Positions 1 to 5,947 of a DNA stretch of 18,528 bases are shown here, in pieces. The notes beneath the pieces were generated by a model. The model did no database searches and was not told where the DNA came from. It was given only the letters and a program-made list of their open reading frames with translations. The stretch's first letter is position 1; every line of letters begins with the position of its first letter. A program made the translations under genes and the position numbers. Origin of the DNA: Dehalococcoidia bacterium (lineage in GTDB: Bacteria > Chloroflexota > Dehalococcoidia > Dehalococcoidales > G020351185); assembly GCA_030640385.1 (NCBI GenBank), contig DAOWJL010000082.1, positions 1 to 18,528 on the forward strand, read 5' to 3'.

Positions 1-372
<372 letters not shown>

Positions 373-399
373 AGTTGTTAAGGTTTTTTCTTTGGGGAG

Positions 400-530
400 G
401 AATCCATCCCCTGTCCCCTTCCTTTGCTAAAGGAAGGGGTATTATTTATGAAAGAGGCTACGCCTCTCTTAGATTCTCCGTTTCGTAAAACTGAAAAGCG
501 GGGTGTTTAAGAGGGGCGGAAGCCCCTCTT
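400..530 (+). repeat. Palindrome cluster (REP/MITE-like), copy 1
   Basis: Three short perfect hairpins follow one another: CCCCTTCCTTT (415-425) with AAAGGAAGGGG (429-439); AGAGGC (453-458) with GCCTCT (462-467); and AAGAGGGGC (509-517) with GCCCCTCTT (522-530). The left edge AATCCATCCCC (401-411) recurs inverted at 16971-16981. GTTTAAGAGGGGCG (505-518) recurs identically at 16905-16918. The same building blocks at two distant intergenic sites identify a dispersed repeat family. No coding potential was seen. Confidence 0.7.
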
Positions 531-578
531 CTTTCTTAAAGGGCGGCGGGTGGGAAAAGATAAAATGATAAGCTTGGC

Positions 579-607
579 TTGCTTTATTAGAGAATTTATT
601 TTAGAAT
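579..607 (+). promoter_or_regulatory. Possible sigma70-type promoter for the 86-aa membrane protein
   Basis: TTGCTT at 579-584 and TAGAAT at 602-607 are separated by 17 bases. The -10 sits in the string TTAGAATAAG (601-610), which recurs identically at 1014-1023 upstream of tRNA-Ile. The -35 match is poor (3 of 6). Confidence 0.4.
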
Positions 608-638
608 AAGGGCTAATATTTTCGGCATCAGTAAAGAT

Positions 639-899
639 ATGAAACACCAGACTCTGCGTATAATAGCCTATAGCCTTTGGATTTTAGCCTGGTTAATGCT
701 TATAATCGGCATTGGATTTACAATTGTTATGGGCATGGCGGCGGCGACGGTAATAGCCAGGGTGGCTTTTGTGCTGGGAGGCCTGGTTGTAAATGCTTTT
801 ATTGCCGCATCTTTACTGGCAGCCTCCAGGCTGATTTACCTGCTTATTGATATGGGCGAAGACTTAAGCGAAATAAGACAAAACCTTAAAGAAAAATAG
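639..899 (+). CDS. Small two-segment membrane protein, unknown function
   Basis: This encodes an 86-residue protein not assigned to a family. It has two hydrophobic segments, about residues 8-30 and 38-68, with a short charged C-terminal tail (EDLSEIRQNLKEK). The basic N-terminus (MKHQTLR) suggests a cytoplasmic N-terminus and tail, giving a hairpin-like inner-membrane protein. No convincing Shine-Dalgarno precedes the ATG. The gene is monocistronic: a promoter candidate lies at 579-607 and a hairpin with a T-run at 936-962. It occupies the space between 16S and tRNA-Ile. The coding call rests on good codon flow, bracketing signals and sensible topology; the function is unknown. Confidence 0.7.
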   Translation: MKHQTLRIIAYSLWILAWLMLIIGIGFTIVMGMAAATVIARVAFVLGGLVVNAFIAASLLAASRLIYLLIDMGEDLSEIRQNLKEK

Positions 900-935
900 A
901 AAAAGTAATAAATCAGATTATAGGATATGAATGAG

Positions 936-962
936 CGCAGTTTAAAAAGGCTGCGTTTTTTA
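936..962 (+). terminator. Rho-independent terminator after the small membrane protein gene
   Basis: Stem CGCAG (937-941) pairs with CTGCG (952-956) across an A-rich loop, and a run of T follows directly from 957. It lies 37 bases after the stop of the 86-residue gene and in front of the tRNA-Ile promoter. Confidence 0.7.
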
Positions 963-990
963 TTTGTGGAATATGGTCTTAAAAAAGTGC

Positions 991-1020
991 TTGATTTATT
1001 AAAGGATTCTGCGTTAGAAT
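991..1020 (+). promoter_or_regulatory. Promoter for tRNA-Ile
   Basis: TTGATT at 991-996 and TAGAAT at 1015-1020 are spaced by 18 bases. The start would fall near 1027, just before the tRNA at 1035. The -10 context TTAGAATAAG is the same ten bases as at 601-610. Confidence 0.5.
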
Positions 1021-1034
1021 AAGCCCTGCAGCAT

Positions 1035-1111
1035 GGGCCATTAGCTCAGTTGGTTAGAGCACAGTCCTGATAAGACTGGGGTCTCTGGTTCGAGTCCAGA
1101 ATGGCCCACCA
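1035..1111 (+). tRNA. tRNA-Ile(GAU)
   Basis: A cloverleaf folds by eye. Acceptor GGGCCAT (1035-1041) pairs with ATGGCCC (1101-1107), followed by discriminator A and an encoded CCA (1109-1111). The anticodon stem CAGTC/GACTG encloses loop CTGATAA, with anticodon GAT at 1069-1071. The T-loop has the standard TTCGAGT form. In many bacteria tRNA-Ile sits in the 16S-23S spacer; here it lies about 750 bases after 16S as a separate unit with its own promoter candidate. Confidence 0.97.
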
Positions 1112-1235
1112 CTCGTAAAACCGCTTTTTCTTTACATTATTTTCCATATAAGACCGGGGTTTTATTAATTGGCACTACCCTGCATTTTGCCTGGAAGTAT
1201 TAGTGTAGCAAACATTAGAGATAAACAAAATAATA

Positions 1236-1348
1236 GGCCCTGAAGATATTCCCGATTACACCCAGGGCTCTGCACACGGGAGGGGAAAAGGAAGTAATTA
1301 AGCCGTCGCTATCTGAAAAGCACGGCACCCTGGTTTCCCCCTCCAGCA
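1236..1348. other. Strongly foldable intergenic stretch, possible structured RNA
   Basis: In the 363-base gap between tRNA-Ile and the next gene, GCCCTG (1237-1242) pairs with CAGGGC (1263-1268). A long irregular hairpin follows: TGC 1271-1273 with GCA 1346-1348, GGAGGGGAAA 1279-1288 with 1334-1344 (one bulge), AGG 1289-1291 with CCT 1329-1331, and GCCGT 1302-1306 with ACGGC 1322-1326. It does not match the signatures I know for SRP RNA, tmRNA, RNase P RNA or a common riboswitch. Strand and function are not determinable here. The rest of the gap, apart from the promoter at 1429-1457, shows nothing I can name. Confidence 0.3.
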
Positions 1349-1428
1349 CTTATTATGCCGCGGGGTTGTGGGTTTGTAAGCGGGGGAGATAAATATAAGC
1401 AGATTCAAATAGCTTTATTTTATTTCTA

Positions 1429-1457
1429 TTGACATAATTGGAATAGCGCAGTAAACT
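1429..1457 (+). promoter_or_regulatory. Promoter of the AT-rich two-gene module
   Basis: A perfect -35 TTGACA (1429-1434) is followed after 17 bases by TAAACT (1452-1457, 4 of 6 to consensus). The predicted start near 1464 leaves only about 11 bases before the ATG at 1475, with no Shine-Dalgarno, so translation may be near-leaderless. Confidence 0.55.
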
Positions 1458-1474
1458 CAATTCTAATTACAACT

Positions 1475-1783
1475 ATGGATAATATACTGCAATTAATATT
1501 CTTTTTCTCAGTAGCTCTCTTCGGTATCGTTATTACATTATATGTTCTTGCTGTTTCATTGCTTGGTAGAGCTATTAATTTGTCTATCGAAGAACAAGAA
1601 ACCGCTGAGGAAAAACAAAGATTAAGTGTGTCAGAAGGCCTAGAAAAAATGGAAACCGAGTTCTCAGAAGCGAAGAAAAAGAATAAAATTGATACTAAGG
1701 AACTCAGTAAACTCAGTAAGAGAATAAACAAACTAAAATCGCAAGAGAACAAACATAAACGTAATATTTTTTTATTAGGATGA
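1475..1783 (+). CDS. Single-pass membrane protein with cytoplasmic coiled coil, unknown family
   Basis: This is a 102-residue protein I do not recognise. Residues 5-30 form one hydrophobic segment (IFFFSVALFGIVITLYVLAV). Residues about 38-95 are highly charged, rich in Glu and Lys, with heptad-like spacing typical of a coiled coil. The acidic N-terminus and the Arg after the membrane segment suggest the coiled coil is cytoplasmic. The TGA stop overlaps the ATG of the next gene (ATGA at 1780-1783), so the two are translationally coupled and probably act together. Base composition is clearly more AT-rich than the metabolic genes nearby, consistent with transfer. An overlapping minus-strand frame at 1426-1752 is judged a shadow. 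Confidence 0.65.
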   Translation: MDNILQLIFFFSVALFGIVITLYVLAVSLLGRAINLSIEEQETAEEKQRLSVSEGLEKMETEFSEAKKKNKIDTKELSKLSKRINKLKSQENKHKRNIFLLG

Positions 1784-2442
1784 AACCAAAATTACTCACT
1801 GCTAATTGGGGAGCAATAATCCCTGGGGCTTTTTTTCTGATTGCAGCAATATTTAGCGCTTTAACGCTCCACAACTTTGACGAAGTTACTAAGACTTATC
1901 CACAAACAACGCTTTGGCTAGCAATAGTTTTTCTGGTGATAGGTATCCTTTTCATCTGTATTATCCTAAAAACAATAGAGGGAGTTGCTAAAACATCCGA
2001 TGAAACATCTTTCAAGAGAGAGGCAGAGGCTATTAAAGCAGCTTTCAAGCAAATAGAAGCAGAAAAATCACCACTACTAACCCTATTTTTTGAACCAGAA
2101 GAACCTCCTTTTAAAATGGAGCCTGATTCTACACGAGAAATAGACTTTGGTTTGATACTTTCTCAAGGTAGGCAGGTCACAAATGCTTCAGTCATATTTT
2201 TTGCTCCACCAGGTTTTGATTTTCCAAATACTAAGACATACAAACAACCTTCTTATAAAGAGCTATGGTCTGATTTCATGCTTACACGAGTTAGCCTAGG
2301 TGATGTTTTTAGAAATATTAATTCAGTTTCATCTGTCCATATTAAATGTCCCACAGAAAAAGGAAATTATAAACTTTTTTACCAAATAACAGGTGGTGAT
2401 TATAGTGGTGAGCATGAAGATTTTGAAGTTATTATCGAATAG
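1780..2442 (+). CDS. Two-pass membrane protein with C-terminal beta-rich domain, unknown family
   Basis: This is a 220-residue protein not assigned to a family. Membrane segments lie at about residues 10-30 and 45-67, separated by a short polar loop. A helical Lys/Glu-rich linker (about 72-95) follows, then a domain of about 115 residues with alternating hydrophobic and polar strands ending in YKLFYQI and FEVII, which looks like an Ig-like beta sandwich. The basic N-terminus suggests both ends are cytoplasmic. It is coupled to the upstream coiled-coil gene by an ATGA overlap. Composition is AT-rich and codon use is unlike the rarA or his genes. A membrane-anchored accessory or defence role is possible, but nothing in the sequence proves it. 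Confidence 0.7.
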   Translation: MKPKLLTANWGAIIPGAFFLIAAIFSALTLHNFDEVTKTYPQTTLWLAIVFLVIGILFICIILKTIEGVAKTSDETSFKREAEAIKAAFKQIEAEKSPLLTLFFEPEEPPFKMEPDSTREIDFGLILSQGRQVTNASVIFFAPPGFDFPNTKTYKQPSYKELWSDFMLTRVSLGDVFRNINSVSSVHIKCPTEKGNYKLFYQITGGDYSGEHEDFEVIIE

Positions 2443-2523
2443 ATATTGTCTATTGATCGTGACAGGTTACTCTTATTGATATTAAAAGCGCAGACCTCTC
2501 AGCCTATACCCCTAACTTCATAG

Positions 2524-2550
2524 TTGGTAGCGGGGGTTGGATTCGAACCA
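2524..2550. repeat. 27-bp direct repeat of the tRNA-fMet 3' end (candidate att site)
   Basis: These 27 bases are identical to 3211-3237, the T-arm, acceptor 3' strand and CCA of the initiator tRNA gene (minus strand). Sequence beyond 2550 does not continue into the anticodon arm, so this is a 3' fragment only. That is the typical signature of a tyrosine-recombinase attachment site duplicated when an element integrates in a tRNA gene. No integrase gene is visible. Confidence 0.8.
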
Positions 2551-2581
2551 CTAAACCTATATAGCCAGCCCCTGTAAAAGC

Positions 2582-3091
2582 CTATTCAATAGCCACAAGC
2601 TCAATTTCAAACGTCAGGTCTTTTCCTGCCATTGGATGATTGGCATCTACGGTTATCGAAGCCTCGGAAACATCGGTAACGACAACTGTAACGGTTCTGC
2701 CGTCCGGTTGGCTCATTTCCAGCTGCTGCCTAATACCCGGTTTTAGATCCTCTGGTAGTTTATCTCGTTCTATTACCAGCACCAAATCATCACGATGCGG
2801 ACCGTATGCCTCATCTGCTGGTATGGTAACTGTTTTAATCTCACCAACCTGCATACCATTGACCGCTTTATCAAACCCCGCTATCATATTCCCTCCGCCC
2901 AATATGAACTCCAGCGGTTCCCCACCCTTGGATGTATCAAACACACTACCGTCCTCTAGTGCGCCCTTGTAATGCACTTTAACCGTGTCGCCATTTTCCG
3001 CCATTATAATTTCTTCCTTTCCGGCACAACCCGTTACCGATGATATCCCCAATATAATTACCAGGGTAACAACGTACAATTTCTTAAGCAT
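2582..3091 (-). CDS. Lipoprotein FKBP-type peptidyl-prolyl isomerase (SlyD-like)
   Basis: This 169-residue protein catalyses cis-trans isomerisation of prolyl bonds and probably aids folding outside the cytoplasmic membrane. Residues 1-21 are a lipoprotein signal (basic start, hydrophobic core, VTGC box) with the lipidated Cys at 22. The FKBP fold follows: DTVKVHYKGALEDGSVFDTS at 35-54, GFDKAVNGM at 72-80, and AYGPH at 95-99. An inserted flap-like region (about 100-145) precedes NHPMAGKDLTFEIELV (151-166), the SlyD-type C-terminal motif. SlyD itself is cytoplasmic, so a lipid-anchored version is a variant. Start choice is supported by AGGA upstream of the ATG. It is the only gene between the two 27-bp tRNA-end repeats. 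Confidence 0.92.
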   Translation of the reverse strand: MLKKLYVVTLVIILGISSVTGCAGKEEIIMAENGDTVKVHYKGALEDGSVFDTSKGGEPLEFILGGGNMIAGFDKAVNGMQVGEIKTVTIPADEAYGPHRDDLVLVIERDKLPEDLKPGIRQQLEMSQPDGRTVTVVVTDVSEASITVDANHPMAGKDLTFEIELVAIE

Positions 3092-3165
3092 TTCTTATCC
3101 TGATTACTTTGTCTGGTATTATTTTTAATTCTCGAAAGGTAATTGTATAATTATCAGATTGGCTT

Positions 3166-3198
3166 ATATAATAAAGCCCCCTTATCATCTCTGGGGGC
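3166..3198 (-). terminator. Rho-independent terminator of the initiator tRNA gene
   Basis: Read on the minus strand just past the tRNA 3' end, GCCCCC and GGGGGC (3193-3198 and 3176-3181 on the plus strand) pair across an 11-base loop. T-rich TTTATTATAT follows at 3175-3166. Confidence 0.7.
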
Positions 3199-3210
3199 AT
3201 TGCTATTTAA

Positions 3211-3237
3211 TTGGTAGCGGGGGTTGGATTCGAACCA
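3211..3237. repeat. 27-bp direct repeat inside the tRNA-fMet gene (partner of 2524-2550)
   Basis: This is the intact-tRNA copy of the perfect 27-bp repeat. It covers the T-arm to CCA and one flanking base of the minus-strand initiator tRNA. The other copy starts 687 bases away at 2524, and the repeats bracket only the FKBP lipoprotein gene and the tRNA terminator. Confidence 0.85.
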
Positions 3238-3286
3238 ACGACCTTCGGGTTATGAGCCCGACGAGCTGCCACTGCTCCACCCCGCG
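3212..3286 (-). tRNA. Initiator tRNA-fMet(CAU)
   Basis: The minus-strand cloverleaf starts CGCGGGGTGGAGC and ends with an encoded CCA (3214-3212). The anticodon CAT is the complement of 3252-3254. Initiator hallmarks are present: a mismatch at 1:72, and three G-C pairs in the anticodon stem (TCGGG/CCCGA). The 1:72 mismatch here is C-U, whereas the E. coli initiator has C-A. The D-loop is short (AGTGGCA), giving 75 bases including CCA. It has its own promoter (3303-3332) and terminator (3176-3198). Confidence 0.97.
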
Positions 3287-3302
3287 TCAGAACTGTATAA
3301 CT

Positions 3303-3332
3303 AGTATAAACACTGGCGGGATGAGGTGTCAA
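3303..3332 (-). promoter_or_regulatory. Strong promoter for tRNA-fMet
   Basis: On the minus strand a perfect TTGACA (complement of 3327-3332) is followed after 18 bases by TATACT (complement of 3303-3308). Transcription would begin about 10 bases before the tRNA 5' end at 3286. Confidence 0.75.
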
Positions 3333-3372
3333 GGCAATCTTGAAGCTGCAAACCGTAAAGATAAACGGTCAC

Positions 3373-4713
3373 CTATTCTTTGTTCTTTGTATCTTTTTCC
3401 TGCCACCAATTTTTCAGCCGTTCTGAAACCTGCTTTTCATAGCCCTGGTCACCGGGTGTATAGAAGCGTTCTTCCTTAAGTGCATCGGGGAGGTTCTGCT
3501 GTTTCACAAAGTGTCCGGGGTAGTCATGGGCATACTTATAACCCTTGCCATAATCAATATCCTTCATCAGTGATGTTACCGGATTTCTCAGGTGCAGGGG
3601 CACCGTTTCGCTTGAACCCCGTTTAATCTCCTCCTGCACTCGCGAGTAAGCCTGATAAAGGGAATTACTCTTGGGTGCCGTAGCCAGATAGACCGCCGCC
3701 TCAGCCAGAGCCAGATTACCTTCCGGCATACCGATAAAATGAACCGCCTGCTGCGCCGCCATAGCCACTACCAGTGCCTGGGGATCAGCCATACCGACAT
3801 CTTCAGAGGCAAAACGCACCAGGCGTCGGGCGACATAGAGCGGGTCTTCCCCGGCTTCCAGCATACGTGCCAGCCAGTAGAGAGAGGCATTCGGGTCCGA
3901 ACCTCGCATTGATTTATGCAAAGCGGATATGGTATCGAAGTGCTGCTCGCCGCCCTTATCATAGGTTAAAGCCCGGTGTTGAATAGCGTCTTCAATAATA
4001 GCCAGTGAAATGCGCCGCCTGCCCTTGTCATCCGCAGGTGTAGTCAGCACAGCCATTTCAAGTATATTCAGGGCAGCCCTGGCGTCGTTGTTTGACATGG
4101 CAATAATGTACTCCATGGCATCATCAGCCAGATCTGCCTTTAAAGCGCCGAGGCCACGCAGGCTATCTTTCAATGCCCTGAACACTATTATGCGGATTTC
4201 GTCGGCAGCAAGCGGTTTCAATATGAAAACCTGACAGCGGGAAAGTAGTGGCGAAATGACCTCAAAAGAGGGATTTTCGGTCGTTGCCCCGATAAGCGTT
4301 ATGGTGCCATCTTCAACATAGGGCAAAATGGCATCCTGCTGTGCTTTATTGAAACGGTGAATTTCATCTATAAAGAGTATGGTTTTCTGGCGGCTCATCT
4401 TGCGACGCTCTCTGGCCTGCTCAATTATACGCCTCAGGTCGGCGACACCGGCGCTGACGGCAGAGACCGGGCTGAAGTGAGAATCGGTAACACCGGCGAT
4501 GATATAAGCCAGGGTGGTCTTACCGCTGCCCGGCGGACCCCAGAGGACAACTGATGGCAGCTTGCCCGATTCGATAGCCCGCCTCAGGATACGCCCCTTA
4601 CCCGCAAGGCGCTCCTGCCCGACGAACTCGTCAAAACCGGCGGGCCTCATCCGCGCCGCCAGCGGAGCCTCTTTTAGTCTGTCTTTTTCAAACTTATGCT
4701 CAAATAAGTCCAT
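3373..4713 (-). CDS. rarA: Replication-associated recombination protein A, AAA+ ATPase (RarA/MgsA)
   Basis: RarA is a cytoplasmic AAA+ ATPase related to clamp loaders that acts at stalled replication forks. Counting from the ATG at 4713 (446 residues, normal length), Walker A GPPGSGKT is at 59-66 and Walker B with ILFIDEIHR is at about 112-119. Sensor 1 TLIGATTEN and the LLSRC arginine finger follow. The C-terminal oligomerisation part runs to the end, including the GSDPNASLYWLARMLEAGED segment. A TTG six bases upstream (4719) is in frame, but AAGG at 4726-4723 lies 9 bases from the ATG and only 3 from the TTG, so the ATG is preferred. It follows a ClpC relic and is probably transcribed from further upstream. 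Confidence 0.96.
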   Translation of the reverse strand: MDLFEHKFEKDRLKEAPLAARMRPAGFDEFVGQERLAGKGRILRRAIESGKLPSVVLWGPPGSGKTTLAYIIAGVTDSHFSPVSAVSAGVADLRRIIEQARERRKMSRQKTILFIDEIHRFNKAQQDAILPYVEDGTITLIGATTENPSFEVISPLLSRCQVFILKPLAADEIRIIVFRALKDSLRGLGALKADLADDAMEYIIAMSNNDARAALNILEMAVLTTPADDKGRRRISLAIIEDAIQHRALTYDKGGEQHFDTISALHKSMRGSDPNASLYWLARMLEAGEDPLYVARRLVRFASEDVGMADPQALVVAMAAQQAVHFIGMPEGNLALAEAAVYLATAPKSNSLYQAYSRVQEEIKRGSSETVPLHLRNPVTSLMKDIDYGKGYKYAHDYPGHFVKQQNLPDALKEERFYTPGDQGYEKQVSERLKNWWQEKDTKNKE

Positions 4714-4719
4714 TGTCAA

Positions 4720-4836
4720 TTACCTTATGCGCTGCTTTGCAACGTTGGCCACTTCTTCCCCCTCACGCAACAGCCCGAGTAACAGGTGCTCTGTGCCTAT
4801 GCTGTATTTAGCTGGCTGCCGCAATTGCATATTCAT
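4720..4836 (-). pseudogene. Relic of a ClpC/ClpA N-terminal (Clp-N) domain
   Basis: A 38-codon minus-strand frame includes YSIGTEHLLLGLLREGEEVA. This matches the hallmark of the Clp-N repeat (IGTEHLLLGLLREGEGVA in ClpC), which binds adaptors in full-length Clp ATPases. The rest of the domain and both ATPase modules are absent. The relic overlaps the end of the flavoprotein gene in another frame, and its TAA stop directly abuts the rarA start region. Its start, if any, would be an ATG at 4836 with no clear ribosome site. It is most likely a leftover from a deletion or from insertion of the neighbouring gene. A functional micro-ORF is less likely. Confidence 0.65.
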
Positions 4837-5908
4837 CTTTTAAGGTTGTTATAAGCTCTTTAACGGAGGTAATTTTATCTATCCGATAGGCATTAGCCCC
4901 CGCAAAGGCAAAGCCATTTTTAAACTTTCCCTTTTTGGCATTGGTCAGGGCGATACAAATGCAATACGGCGAGTTTTCAATATCACAGGTCCTCAGGCAC
5001 TTCCAGGGGCATTTGAATGGTCTTTTAATTCCAGATGATACTTCACTAAGAAATTGGTTTTTTATTGCTCTCCCCGGCAATCCAACAGGACTGTCAATTA
5101 TGACAAGGTCTTCTTTTTCACACCCCAGATATGCTTCCTTAAATTCTATAGAAGCATCGCACTCGTGGGTTGCCACAAACCTGGTTGCCATCTGTACCCC
5201 CTGGGCTCCTAGCTGGATAATGTTATAAATGTCAGCGCCTGTATAAACGCCTCCAGCAGCGATTACCGGTATGCTTCTATTAAAATGATGTTCATAGGGT
5301 TTAATCGCAGAGATTACTTCCGGCAGTATCTTTTCCAGCATATAATCAGGATTATCTATATGTTCTTTCTTAAATCCGAGGTGCCCACCAGCTAGCGGAC
5401 CTTCAACAACCACTGCATCAGGCACATGGTTATATTTTTTCTTCCAGCTGCGGAATATTATTTCAGCCGCCCTGCCAGAAGACACTATAGGGACAACCTT
5501 TATTCTAGCTCTCCCTGATTCGTCCAGTAGCAAATTTTCAGGAATCTTCAATGGCAGCCCAGCGCCAAGAAAAGCCAGGTTTGCACCTTCATCTACGGCA
5601 ACTTGCATAAGGTCATAACAATCTGAGCAGGCTACTAATATATTTACCCCGATAATGCCTGCCGTCATTCGTCTCGCTTTTTTTATTTCCTTCCGCAGGG
5701 CTCTCTGGTTGGCTTCCCTGAAATTTCTGTTAAAATCTGGCTCAAGCATGCCAATTCCAGCAGTGGAAATAATCCCAATACCACCTTCATTGGCAACAGT
5801 CGAAGCCAGGCCTGACAATGAAATGCCAACACCCATTCCTCCCTGAATAATCGGTATTTTAGCCTCCAAATCACCTATCCGCAATGCCGGCATTTCCCTT
5901 AAATCCAT
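4808..5908 (-). CDS. NPD/nitronate monooxygenase-like FMN flavoprotein with C-terminal Cys cluster
   Basis: This 366-residue TIM-barrel flavoprotein belongs to the 2-nitropropane dioxygenase/FabK-like family. Family members oxidise nitronates or reduce enoyl-ACP using FMN; the substrate here is unknown. Visible motifs are PIIQGGMGVGIS at 19-30, VVEGPLAGGHLG at 167-178 with His176 at the catalytic His position of nitronate monooxygenases, and VIAAGGVYTG (215-224) with GAQGVQMATRF (234-244) for phosphate binding. A Cys-rich tail C300-x3-C304-x3-C308-x7-C316-x-C318 suggests a metal or Fe-S site not found in classical nitronate monooxygenase. GGAG precedes the ATG. It follows the Memo-AMMECR1 gene by 39 bases on the same strand, so co-transcription is likely. 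Confidence 0.88.
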   Translation of the reverse strand: MDLREMPALRIGDLEAKIPIIQGGMGVGISLSGLASTVANEGGIGIISTAGIGMLEPDFNRNFREANQRALRKEIKKARRMTAGIIGVNILVACSDCYDLMQVAVDEGANLAFLGAGLPLKIPENLLLDESGRARIKVVPIVSSGRAAEIIFRSWKKKYNHVPDAVVVEGPLAGGHLGFKKEHIDNPDYMLEKILPEVISAIKPYEHHFNRSIPVIAAGGVYTGADIYNIIQLGAQGVQMATRFVATHECDASIEFKEAYLGCEKEDLVIIDSPVGLPGRAIKNQFLSEVSSGIKRPFKCPWKCLRTCDIENSPYCICIALTNAKKGKFKNGFAFAGANAYRIDKITSVKELITTLKDEYAIAAAS

Positions 5909-5947
5909 ATATTCACTCCTTCAATCAAGATGTGTTTCTTCCCAAAG

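Noticed and set aside
1426..1752. Minus-strand 108-codon frame over the coiled-coil gene
   Set aside because: The plus-strand frame has a promoter, an ATGA link to the next gene and sensible topology; the minus frame is Ser/Leu-rich noise.
2524..2550. A second functional tRNA gene
   Set aside because: Only the T-arm and acceptor 3' strand are present; the anticodon and D-arms are missing, so it is a 3' fragment.
3340..3372. Terminator of rarA
   Set aside because: A short ACCGT/ACGGT stem exists on the minus strand after the stop, but no T-run follows and the stem is weak.
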